This document shows, in pieces, positions 1 through 5,310 of a stretch of DNA of 14,306 nt (positions are counted from its first letter, which is position 1; the number at the start of each line of letters is the position of its first letter). Made by a program: the position numbers and the translations under genes. The notes under the pieces are model-generated. The model ran no database searches. It was not told the DNA's origin and saw only the letters and a list, made by a program, of their open reading frames with translations. This stretch comes from CALVUJ01 sp045119835 (lineage in GTDB: Bacteria > Bacillota_I > Bacilli_A > RFN20 > DUOF01), in contig JBGVED010000068.1 in NCBI GenBank assembly GCA_045119835.1, positions 1 to 14,306 of the forward strand, read 5' to 3'.

Positions 1-477
1 GAAGATATATTTATTCCGAACGAAATTAGCTTCATATCAATAACCGAACAATTCGATACTTCAAACGCACAAGGTATGTTATTTTTGCAAATGTTAGGAA
101 GCTTCGCCGAGTTTGAAAGAAAGATCATAAACGAGCGAACAAAAAACGGTCGATTATCAAAAGGAAAAAGCGAACTATACGTTGGTGGTCGAGTGCCACT
201 CGGATATAATTTAATAGATAATGATACTTTAACTCTAAATTATCAAGAAGCAGAAATTATAAAAGATATATTCAAAATGAGGACTAAAGGAGTTAGTATT
301 GGGAAGATAGCTTTAAAGCATAACATGAGTAAAAGCAAAATACACTATATATTGAATAATAAAATCTATATGGGCGTTTATAATTATCATGGAAAAAAGG
401 AGAAAAATAAAATTAGCTTTAAAGTACCACCTATAGTATCAAACTATATTTGGAATAAAGCTAATCATACAACATAA
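1..477 (+). CDS. Serine recombinase copy A, C-terminal part (5' end outside window)
   Basis: The frame is open from base 1 and stops at 475-477 (158 residues visible). It begins at the position equal to residue 95 of copy B (13742 onward), so the whole protein would be about 252 residues. The visible part holds the end of the catalytic domain and the long E helix (FAEFERKIINERT), then a short Recombinase-type DNA-binding region with the usual GY...EA..I..IF...G.S...IA pattern and an ILNN-IYMG-Y ending. There is no zinc ribbon or long coiled coil, so it is larger than a Tn3 resolvase but far smaller than a phage integrase. Known family role: strand exchange through a phosphoserine bond, for resolution, inversion or integration. 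Many synonymous sites differ from copy B, yet a 54-base stretch in the E helix is identical. A terminator follows. Confidence 0.9.
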   Translation, partial: EDIFIPNEISFISITEQFDTSNAQGMLFLQMLGSFAEFERKIINERTKNGRLSKGKSELYVGGRVPLGYNLIDNDTLTLNYQEAEIIKDIFKMRTKGVSIGKIALKHNMSKSKIHYILNNKIYMGVYNYHGKKEKNKISFKVPPIVSNYIWNKANHTT

Positions 478-508
478 TATTAAATAATAAGTAAAACAAT
501 TTGCATAT

Positions 509-534
509 AAATAAGCTTCAGGGGTAGCTTATTT
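509..534 (+). terminator. Terminator after recombinase copy A
   Basis: Eight-base arms AAATAAGC and GCTTATTT enclose a G-rich loop. The U-rich stretch is part of the stem and there is no long T run after it, so strength is uncertain. It lies 31 bases after the recombinase stop. Confidence 0.45.
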
Positions 535-616
535 GATTACTGTCATATTTAATCAATATAGGAAAAATATCACAATTAAATTATAGCACAGTCTATTTGA
601 TATTTGGGGGGTAATT

Positions 617-769
617 ATGAAAAAAGATATTAATATAATTGAACTAAAGGAAGCTATAGGACAAGAGGGTATTAAAAACTTATTATTATATATCCAAGAA
701 TCTATTAAAAAGGGTATTGAGGATAGAATAGAAAAATTAAATACTATCGATATAAAAGATTATCTATAA
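617..769 (+). CDS. Small protein of unknown function (50 aa)
   Basis: ATG follows a six-G Shine-Dalgarno run (606-611). The 50-residue product (start MKKDINIIELKEAIG, end DIKDYL) is charged and predicted helical, with no signal peptide or membrane segment. It is not a family I recognise. Its terminator at 770-820 is almost the same sequence as the terminator after the Mor-type gene at 4921-5178, and its N-terminal part faintly resembles the first helices of that protein, so it may descend from a Mor-like gene that lost its HTH. That is inference only. The gene sits alone between recombinase copy A and convergent minus-strand genes. Confidence 0.65.
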   Translation: MKKDINIIELKEAIGQEGIKNLLLYIQESIKKGIEDRIEKLNTIDIKDYL

Positions 770-820
770 AAAAATAAGTATTGCATATGCTTTTTTAAAG
801 CTGCTGCAATACTTATTTTT
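770..820. terminator. Bidirectional terminator with a reused loop
   Basis: Sixteen-base perfect arms (770-785 and 805-820) with a second inner GCTTT/AAAGC stem. A runs on the left and T runs on the right let it end both the 617 gene and the convergent 821 gene. The loop is repeated almost exactly at 5192-5210. Confidence 0.8.
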
Positions 821-1078
821 TTAGTTTATTAAGTGGTGGTATATGTCTAGTATATCCTCTTTTTTACCCTTTATTCCTAACACTTCATAATTAAAAATAC
901 TATTACACTTTAATTCATTGTTTAATCTTAAAAAGGTATTTCTATCATATATATTAATTATTATTTTATCATTATCACATTCTAGGTCTATATTAGTAAT
1001 TATTTCATTACAAATTAATTCATTAAGAAGCTTAAAATTATTGTCATTCAATTCAATGCTTAATTTATTTATATACAT
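821..1078 (-). CDS. Small acidic protein of unknown function (85 aa)
   Basis: Best start is the ATG at 1078-1076: a GGAGG site lies 8 bases upstream, whereas the in-frame TTG at 1093 overlaps that site and would give five extra residues. The product begins MYINKLSIELND and ends DILDIYHHLIN. It is rich in N, I, L, D and E, with alternating strand- and helix-like segments and no membrane segment. I do not recognise the family. It is the second gene of a minus-strand pair, 21 bases after the micropeptide gene at 1100-1216, and shares the bidirectional terminator at 770-820. Confidence 0.65.
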   Translation of the reverse strand: MYINKLSIELNDNNFKLLNELICNEIITNIDLECDNDKIIINIYDRNTFLRLNNELKCNSIFNYEVLGIKGKKEDILDIYHHLIN

Positions 1079-1099
1079 ATTTATAACCTCCAAGAAGCC

Positions 1100-1216
1100 T
1101 TAAAAGGCTTCTATTTCATCCTCATTATATTTTAATACATCTAAATTATTATATTCCTCTAAGTGTTCCAAACTAGGACATACATATTCTATTAATATTT
1201 TTTCTATATTTTCCAT
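1100..1216 (-). CDS. Micropeptide, VCPSLE paralogue, left copy (38 aa)
   Basis: A short gene with a GGTGG ribosome site and ATG at 1216. The 38-residue product contains the string KILIEYVCPSLE, found again near the N-terminus of the 54-residue product at 9890-10054. The leaders are also alike (AAAAATAAAAAGGTGG in both). The two genes point outward from the two large inverted repeats, so they are part of the same inverted duplication. After the shared dozen residues the sequences diverge into acidic tails. The function is unknown; the conserved Cys-Pro is the only notable chemistry. It is probably transcribed with 821-1078, from a promoter inside the tandem repeat at 1266-1329. Confidence 0.65.
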   Translation of the reverse strand: MENIEKILIEYVCPSLEHLEEYNNLDVLKYNEDEIEAF

Positions 1217-1265
1217 ATCGATATACCACCTTTTTATTTTTATTATTTGTTTTTTTCCTTTTTTT

Positions 1266-1329
1266 ATTCACGATACAGAACATAAAAAACATAAAAAATT
1301 CACGATAAAGAGTATAAAAAACATAAAAA
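1266..1329. repeat. Two 32-bp tandem repeats with operator half sites
   Basis: Units 1266-1297 and 1298-1329 match at 29 of 32 positions. Each starts with ATTCACGATA, a half of the TTCAC-N6-GTGAA palindrome seen elsewhere, and ends with two ACATAAAAA words. Read on the minus strand, unit 2 contains a -10-like TATACT next to the half site. The repeats lie between the divergent 1216 and 1379 genes and probably control one or both. Confidence 0.6.
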
Positions 1330-1378
1330 CGGACATAATAAAAACATAAAGATAAAAAAGAAAAGGAGATAAAAAAAC

Positions 1379-1852
1379 ATGAAAAACCAAAACCAAGCGA
1401 GAGCCGAAAGAATACAAGCACAAATGATAAAAAACGCAAGAGCCGAGCAACAAGAAAGACAAGCACAAGCGAAAGCCGAAAGAGAAGAAAGAGAAGAAGC
1501 ACAAGCAAGAGCCGAATATGAAGCACAAAAACAAGCAAGAAAAGGATATCGAGCAATCGCAAAGGCAATACAAGCCGAAACGAGAGCCAAAAGAAGCGCC
1601 GAGGAACTACAAATCGCAACAAAAGAAAGAATACAAGCAGAACAAAGAGAGGAACGAGAAAACACACCGAAAAACAGAAAACTAACAGAACTCGCAAGAG
1701 GCTTTGAAGAAGAAGCCGAGGAAGTCGCAAAACACGAAAGAGAAAAAGCCGACAGGCTAAAAAAAGAAGCAGGAAAAGAAATGTCAAAAGCGAAGGCGAA
1801 AAGAGCCATCGCAAACCTAAGAAAAGAAATGACCCAACAAACAACAGCATAA
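1379..1852 (+). CDS. T-depleted gene for a highly charged Ala/Glu/Arg/Lys coiled-coil protein (157 aa)
   Basis: ATG follows AAGGAG at 1363-1368 with a 10-base gap. The 157-residue product is almost entirely A, E, K, R and Q, as in QARAERIQAQ, EREEREEAQARAEYE and AEEVAKHEREKADR. It has no cysteine, no signal peptide and no hydrophobic segment, and should form one long helix or coiled coil. I cannot place it in a family; it resembles TolA-like or ribosome/RNA-associated helices only in composition. The coding strand holds about 26 T in 474 bases by hand count, while neighbours are about one third T. The depletion extends into both flanks. That composition also opens long hydrophobic ORFs on the other strand, which I reject. 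The segment breaks the otherwise symmetric micropeptide-to-inverted-repeat layout, so it was probably inserted. Confidence 0.6.
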   Translation: MKNQNQARAERIQAQMIKNARAEQQERQAQAKAEREEREEAQARAEYEAQKQARKGYRAIAKAIQAETRAKRSAEELQIATKERIQAEQREERENTPKNRKLTELARGFEEEAEEVAKHEREKADRLKKEAGKEMSKAKAKRAIANLRKEMTQQTTA

Positions 1853-1959
1853 AAAGGACACAAAAGGGGACGAAAGTCCCCAAAAAAAGGACAAGGCGAG
1901 GACAGAAAAAGGACACAAAAGAGGACAAGAAAGAAGGAGAGCCAAAGGGGATATTTCTG
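1853..1959 (+). other. GGAC-rich, T-poor tail with a GAAA-tetraloop hairpin
   Basis: About 105 bases between the coiled-coil gene and the left inverted repeat, nearly without T. A perfect six-base hairpin GGGGAC-GAAA-GTCCCC lies at 1866-1881. The phrase AAAAAGGACACAAAAG occurs twice (around 1851 and 1908), and further GGAC words follow. No gene is seen. It may be a 3' untranslated RNA structure. Confidence 0.4.
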
Positions 1960-2643
1960 CTTATAAGCAATAGAAAGTAAGTGATACTAATAATTTATAT
2001 TGTTGTTACAACATTAATAAAATTTTTGCGACTTTTTAAAAATAGAGTAGGAGATAACAAAAGTGTAAGCAAAAATATCCTAAAGCGACCTTAGTCTTTT
2101 AATACTAAGGTCGTAACAACTCCATAATGTAGCATTAAGAAATGAAAAATAATTTATTATAAATTGGCTTCGGGTGTGGCGAGGAATTGACTTCCACTAA
2201 AAAACTGTGATTAAAATATCTAAATTTTTTTAGTTCATAAAGTTTAGATATTTTAATCACCCACAACAAAAGTCAAGGAGGGATAATAGGCGAAGCCTTA
2301 ATATATCGAACTAAGCTTCTATCAAAAAATAAATTACTAAGGAGAAAATAATAAACTATAATATTGGTGTCGCAAGACCGATTTTCAATTTAAGACACAA
2401 CAAGATAATTCAATATATATCATAGGTTAAGCTTCTAAAAGCTATTTAAAAGGCTCTAGGAAGCTTAATTTGTGTTGTGGCTTAAATTGTATGGAGTAAG
2501 ACATTTTTCACGTCTAACAAGGAAATAAGCTTTCACGATATAGTGAATTACTAAATAAAAATAAATTAAGCTTCATTCACCATAAAGTGAAAAAGGCTTA
2601 CGGAATAGTGTCGGCAACCATGTGCCGACCGTACCTAAATGAA
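1960..2643 (+). repeat. Large inverted repeat, left copy (684 bp)
   Basis: Matches the reverse complement of 9120-9775 along its whole length. Identity looks like 90-95% outside two variable stretches (about 2011-2068 and 2120-2150). The main indel is 38 extra bases here, inside a hairpin loop. The match starts sharply at 1960/9775 and ends sharply at 2643/9120. No reading frame of note is conserved between the copies. It is relatively G+C-rich in islands and full of inverted arms. Confidence 0.93.
1985..2643 (+). ncRNA. Candidate large structured RNA (left copy)
   Basis: Nested helices read on this strand. TTTTTGC/GCAAAAA pairs 2023-2029 with 2069-2075. A 10-bp arm pairs 2086-2095 with 2104-2113. 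GGCTTCG 2166-2172 pairs with 2291-2297 and encloses TTGACTT 2187-2193 with 2270-2276, which encloses an 18-bp perfect hairpin (2207-2224 with 2243-2260). GTC-GCAA-GAC at 2369-2378 is a GNRA tetraloop. 2386-2402 pairs with 2473-2489 at 16 of 17 positions and encloses a 10-bp hairpin (2427-2436 with 2459-2468). A GTCGGCA/TGCCGAC hairpin ends the element (2610-2629). The GNRA loop favours this strand. Size and ornateness recall the ROOL/GOLLD class of phage and plasmid RNAs, but that is a guess. No clear promoter or U-tract terminator was found, so a DNA-level role remains possible. Confidence 0.45.
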
Positions 2644-2675
2644 ATATAATTATATATATGAAAGGGGGAATATAA

Positions 2676-3320
2676 ATGCAATATAGAATGGATAGGTTAG
2701 TAGAAGCTAAGGTTACTAAATACTTAGATGGAGATACTATTAAAGTAACTTTGACTAATGGTTTTATTATTACAGTAAGGTTATTATTAATAGACTGTCC
2801 AGAGTATAAAAGAGCAAAAATAGACCAACAGTTATATGGATATGAAGCTTTACAATTTGCTAAAGAAACTTTAAAAATAGGGGATATAGTATTTTTAGAA
2901 TTTGAAGGGGATGTAGTAAAAGATAAATACGATAGGCACTTAGCTTATATATGGTATTTAGATAGTGAAGGTAGATATGTATTATACAATGAAGAAATAG
3001 TAAGGCAAGGATTATCTAAGGTGGCTTATATATTTTCTCAAAATAAATATCTAAATAGGATATTACAAGCACAAGATGAAGCTATGTTCAAAAGATTAAA
3101 CATTTGGAGTATTAACGGATATGTAATTGACTACAGTTATAATATGAAAGTCGTTGGAGATAATTCAACTAGAGTTTATATTTCAAGGTCAAGTAATAGT
3201 AAGCTATTTCATAAATTTAAAGATATTCATAATTTAAAAAATACTAAATCAATTACATTATTTGAAGCCAAGAAGCTTAGATATACTCATTGTAAGAAAT
3301 GTTTTTCAAAGGGGATTTAA
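2676..3320 (+). CDS. Staphylococcal-nuclease-like (thermonuclease) protein with degenerate C-terminal motif
   Basis: The 214-residue product starts after a GGGGG ribosome site. Residues 9-130 fit the SNase fold: DGDT at 18-21, VRLLLIDCPE at 34-43 with Arg35, Asp40 and Glu43, and DKYDR at 83-87 with Arg87. These are the known calcium and catalytic residues of this family, so the enzyme should be active as a Ca-dependent DNA/RNA endonuclease. No signal peptide is present, so it is probably cytoplasmic or released by lysis, unlike secreted thermonuclease. Residues ~165-212 resemble the small Cys/His tail often attached to such nucleases (VYISRS...H...N.KNTKSITLFEAKKLRYTHCKKC). The usual first cysteine is absent, so zinc binding there may be lost. 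It is the first gene inside the left inverted repeat, ending at a shared convergent terminator. Confidence 0.88.
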   Translation: MQYRMDRLVEAKVTKYLDGDTIKVTLTNGFIITVRLLLIDCPEYKRAKIDQQLYGYEALQFAKETLKIGDIVFLEFEGDVVKDKYDRHLAYIWYLDSEGRYVLYNEEIVRQGLSKVAYIFSQNKYLNRILQAQDEAMFKRLNIWSINGYVIDYSYNMKVVGDNSTRVYISRSSNSKLFHKFKDIHNLKNTKSITLFEAKKLRYTHCKKCFSKGI

Positions 3321-3353
3321 TTATTTGTTAATGATCCATTTAATTTAAAAATA

Positions 3354-3391
3354 AAAAAAGTGTTGTAGTTAAATTACCACAACACTTTTTT
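3354..3391. terminator. Bidirectional terminator
   Basis: Arms AAAAAGTGTTGT and ACAACACTTTTT with flanking A and T runs, between the convergent nuclease and DUF2922 genes. Confidence 0.85.
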
Positions 3392-3392
3392 A

Positions 3393-3629
3393 TTAAGCTA
3401 AATCAAATTTATCAGTTTCAGTTAATACAACTCTACCTTTTACTATTTCTGCAAAGCTTCCACCTTGAGTTGGCTCACAAACTTCCATAAGAAGTTCTGC
3501 TATATCTTTTATTTCTTCTTCTGATATACCTTCTTTTGGATTAGCTATAGTAAAGTTATGAGTTTTACCGTCATTATCTTTTAAAGTTATAACTAATTGA
3601 TTTCTTTCTTGTCCTAAAACATCTGCCAT
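3393..3629 (-). CDS. DUF2922 family protein, copy 2 (78 aa)
   Basis: Small soluble protein in the DUF2922 pattern: LVITLKDNDGKTHNFTIANPK, then a helix (EEEIKDIAELLMEV), then a closing strand KGRVVLTETDKFDL. The family is common in Firmicutes next to DUF1659 and YvrJ proteins, with no established function. The start has a GGAGG site. It is the second gene of a DUF1659-DUF2922 pair (3875 to 3393) that duplicates the pair at 4755-4282. The bidirectional terminator at 3354-3391 ends the operon. Confidence 0.8.
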   Translation of the reverse strand: MADVLGQERNQLVITLKDNDGKTHNFTIANPKEGISEEEIKDIAELLMEVCEPTQGGSFAEIVKGRVVLTETDKFDLA

Positions 3630-3653
3630 TTTACATTCCTCCTTCTTTTAAAA

Positions 3654-3875
3654 TTATCCTTCTATACTATCAGTTGCTATAAAGTTAGTTGCTAATAAAC
3701 CGTTATAATCACAAGCTACAGATATTTTTTGACCTAAAGCTATTATTTGGTCTTTATCTGCATTTCTTTTTATTTTAGATACAGAAACATTAACAGTTAC
3801 ATTATCACCTACATTGTAGTCATAAGTTTCATATTTGAATTGTACTCTTGTACTTGCTATTCCTACGTTTGCCAT
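3654..3875 (-). CDS. DUF1659-like protein, copy 2 (73 aa)
   Basis: A 73-residue soluble product with an AGGAGG site. Sequence identity to the DUF1659 family is weak on reading (TRVQFKYETYDY..., SKIKRNADKDQIIALGQKISVACDYNGL). Position, length and the pattern of N-terminal strands followed by a helix and a short strand match, and its upstream region is a duplicate of that of the clearer DUF1659 gene at 4540-4755. It is followed 24 bases later by a DUF2922 gene, the usual family order. Function unknown. Confidence 0.65.
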   Translation of the reverse strand: MANVGIASTRVQFKYETYDYNVGDNVTVNVSVSKIKRNADKDQIIALGQKISVACDYNGLLATNFIATDSIEG

Positions 3876-3908
3876 TTTTGACTTCCTCCTATTAATATTT
3901 TTATCTGA

Positions 3909-3990
3909 AATTAATTAAATTCTAAGTTAAGTGTAATAAAAATAAATTCAAAGATACATTAAAAAATTTTAAAAAAAAATTTTATTTGGT
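3909..3990 (-). promoter_or_regulatory. Duplicated upstream region of DUF1659 copy 2
   Basis: Shares the minus-strand words TTTTTTAATGTATCTTTGAA and TTTTTATTACACTTAA with 4787-4868, in the same order and spacing, although the genes behind them have diverged strongly. Conservation suggests a promoter with an activator site. No normal -35/-10 pair stands out, as expected for a Mor-dependent promoter (inference). Confidence 0.55.
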
Positions 3991-4031
3991 AGCGAAATTA
4001 GTTTCGGTCGCAAAAATTTTATGAAAGCAAT

Positions 4032-4060
4032 AAAAAAGAAGCTTACCACTAATAAGCTTC
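4032..4060 (-). terminator. Terminator after YvrJ-like gene
   Basis: On the minus strand GAAGCTTA and TAAGCTTC arms, a 7-base loop and a run of six T. Two AAGCTT sites form the arms. Confidence 0.85.
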
Positions 4061-4062
4061 AC

Positions 4063-4209
4063 TTATTTTAAAGTTAATATATTTTTAGATAATTCATTAA
4101 TACTATCAGTTAATGTTTGAAGCTTACCTTCTATCCTAACAAGTAAATACATACTAAGGGTTATTGGGAATCCTACAGAGGTTATAAAACTTTGTATATC
4201 TATATCCAT
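4063..4209 (-). CDS. YvrJ family small membrane-like protein (48 aa)
   Basis: The 48-residue product has the YvrJ pattern: a short N-terminal stretch, GFPITLSMYLLVRIEGKL, then a helix with SINELSKNI. Residues ~8-25 are hydrophobic enough to be a membrane segment. AGGAG lies 9 bases before the ATG. YvrJ proteins commonly sit beside DUF1659 and DUF2922 genes in Bacillus and Clostridium, and here it follows such a pair 73 bases after the DUF2922 stop, separated by a strong hairpin (4244-4275) that may reduce its expression. No function is established for the family. Confidence 0.8.
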   Translation of the reverse strand: MDIDIQSFITSVGFPITLSMYLLVRIEGKLQTLTDSINELSKNILTLK

Positions 4210-4243
4210 TTTTTTTTACTCCTTTCATAAAACTTTTTAATTA

Positions 4244-4275
4244 AAAGTGCATTTAGATTAATCCAAATGCACTTT
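4244..4275. terminator. Long hairpin between DUF2922 copy 1 and YvrJ
   Basis: AAAGTGCATTT and AAATGCACTTT arms with an inner GATTAATC palindrome. A/T runs on both sides make it a possible partial terminator within the operon. Confidence 0.65.
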
Positions 4276-4281
4276 GATATA

Positions 4282-4512
4282 CTATGCTATTTCATATTCA
4301 TCAGTATTAGTTACAACAATCTTAGCTTCAACTAAAGATACTAATTGCTCATCATTAGGTGCAAATACATTTTGAGTAACTATAGTTTGCATAGCAGTTT
4401 TAATTGCACTTTCTTGTAAGTTAGACTTTGGATTATCTACTGATATAGATACGTTTCTATCATAATCAGTCTTAAAAGTCATAACTAACTTTTTAGTAAC
4501 TTTTTGTTCCAT
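4282..4512 (-). CDS. DUF2922 family protein, copy 1 (76 aa)
   Basis: Soluble 76-residue product: KKLVMTFKTDYDRNVSISVDNPK, a central helix (ESAIKTAMQTIVTQN), and a final strand EAKIVVTNTDEYEIA, the same plan as 3393-3629 with low sequence identity. GGAGG site present. It lies 27 bases after the DUF1659 gene, typical for the pair. Function unknown; family members are small and often co-occur with YvrJ. Confidence 0.82.
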   Translation of the reverse strand: MEQKVTKKLVMTFKTDYDRNVSISVDNPKSNLQESAIKTAMQTIVTQNVFAPNDEQLVSLVEAKIVVTNTDEYEIA

Positions 4513-4539
4513 ATTCTTTTCCTCCTTTTAAAATTTTAA

Positions 4540-4755
4540 TTAATATAACTCTATTTCAGAGTAATCAGTTCTTGCTAATCCTATTAGAGAGTATTCTTGA
4601 AGTGTTTCTATTGCTAACGCAACAGTTTTACAAGCTTCTTCACTAGCTTCTTCTCTTAAATTAGAAAAAGTTTTGTTTTTGTTTATAAAATCTCCATTGT
4701 CATTAGTATCATCAGTTTGGAAAACTAATTTTAAACTTGCTCTAGTCCATGCCAT
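4540..4755 (-). CDS. DUF1659 family protein, copy 1 (71 aa)
   Basis: The 71-residue product fits DUF1659: SLKLVFQTDDTNDNGDF, then KNKTFSNLREEASEEACKTV, then an AIETLQEYSL helix, the family's strand-strand-helix layout. AGGAGG precedes the ATG. First gene of the operon 4755 to 4063 (DUF1659, DUF2922, YvrJ). It is divergent from the Mor-type gene at 4921, with the shared 165-base gap carrying the duplicated upstream element and the Mor promoter. Function unknown. Confidence 0.82.
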   Translation of the reverse strand: MAWTRASLKLVFQTDDTNDNGDFINKNKTFSNLREEASEEACKTVALAIETLQEYSLIGLARTDYSEIELY

Positions 4756-4786
4756 AATAAAGTACCTCCTTTAAATAATTTTTGAA

Positions 4787-4868
4787 TTTAATTAATTTCT
4801 AATTTAAGTGTAATAAAAATGGTTTCAAAGATACATTAAAAAACTTTAAAAAAAAATTTTAACGGTAT
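4787..4868 (-). promoter_or_regulatory. Duplicated upstream region of DUF1659 copy 1
   Basis: Same words as 3909-3990 (minus strand TTTTTTAATGTATCTTTGAA, TTTTTATTACACTTAA). It lies between the divergent DUF1659 and Mor-type genes, the natural place for a Mor-type activator site. Confidence 0.55.
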
Positions 4869-4889
4869 CGTGAAATAAAAGTCTTATAA
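4867..4889 (+). promoter_or_regulatory. Promoter of the Mor-type gene with operator half site
   Basis: A -10 TATAAT lies about 35 bases before the start codon. Just upstream is TATCGTGAA, the right half of the TTCAC-N6-GTGAA palindrome. A clear -35 is lacking. Confidence 0.45.
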
Positions 4890-4920
4890 TATATTATAAA
4901 TAAATATAAGAGGTGGTATT

Positions 4921-5178
4921 TTGATTAACTATTTAAGTAAGGAGGACTTACCAGAGTTTTTACAAGGCTTAGTAAATATCATGGGGATTGAAGCATTTAT
5001 TGAATTAATAAAATTGTACGGAGGAAGCTCTATATATATACCAAATGAAAATAGTGTTTTAAAGCCAATAAGAAATAGATTGATAAGACAGTATTTTGAT
5101 GGACATAACTATAAGCAACTAGCCAAAGAATTTAAAATATCAGAAATGCAAGTTAGGAATATAATTCATAACACATAA
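4921..5178 (+). CDS. Mor-family transcription regulator (85 aa)
   Basis: Starts at TTG behind GAGGTGG. The 85-residue product matches the Mor/C-protein family: an N-terminal helical dimerisation part (EFLQGLVNIMGIEAFIELI), the hallmark strand GGSSIYIP, and a C-terminal helix-turn-helix (RQYFDGHNYKQLAKEFKISEM, then QVRNII). Mu Mor (129 aa) activates the middle promoter by binding upstream of a promoter lacking -35; this protein is shorter at the N-terminus but keeps the core. It is divergent from the DUF1659 operon, and the two DUF1659 upstream regions are duplicated, so they are the likely targets (inference). Its own promoter carries a half of the plasmid's recurrent palindrome, so it may be under a repressor. 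Confidence 0.85.
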   Translation: MINYLSKEDLPEFLQGLVNIMGIEAFIELIKLYGGSSIYIPNENSVLKPIRNRLIRQYFDGHNYKQLAKEFKISEMQVRNIIHNT

Positions 5179-5226
5179 AAATAGTATTGCATAGGCTTTT
5201 TTAAAGCTGCTGCAATACTATTTTTT
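5177..5226. terminator. Bidirectional terminator with a reused loop
   Basis: A 15-bp stem overlapping the Mor stop codon. The loop and inner stem are the same as at 770-820 while the outer stem differs with pairing kept. It can also end the convergent amidase gene. Confidence 0.8.
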
Positions 5227-5310
5227 GTCGGATTAAAACAATCGTAAATTGCTAAACATTCATCGATGTTAAATATAAGGATTTTAATTGATTAATTTTA
5301 TTATATCATA

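Noticed and set aside
918..1103. Plus-strand 61-residue ORF
   Set aside because: Antisense to the 821 gene, no ribosome site, and it would run through the operon's own start signals.
1266..1329. CRISPR array
   Set aside because: Only two adjacent repeat units, no spacers and no cas genes.
1173..1970. Long hydrophobic minus-strand ORFs (265, 187 and 101 residues) across the T-poor segment
   Set aside because: They are the complement of a purine-rich coding strand, lack ribosome sites, and have low-complexity L/F/S composition.
2171..2643. Group II intron (GTGTG start and a terminal hairpin reminiscent of domain V)
   Set aside because: The terminal hairpin lacks the AGC triad and bulge of domain V, there is no intron-encoded protein, and the element continues upstream of the supposed 5' end.
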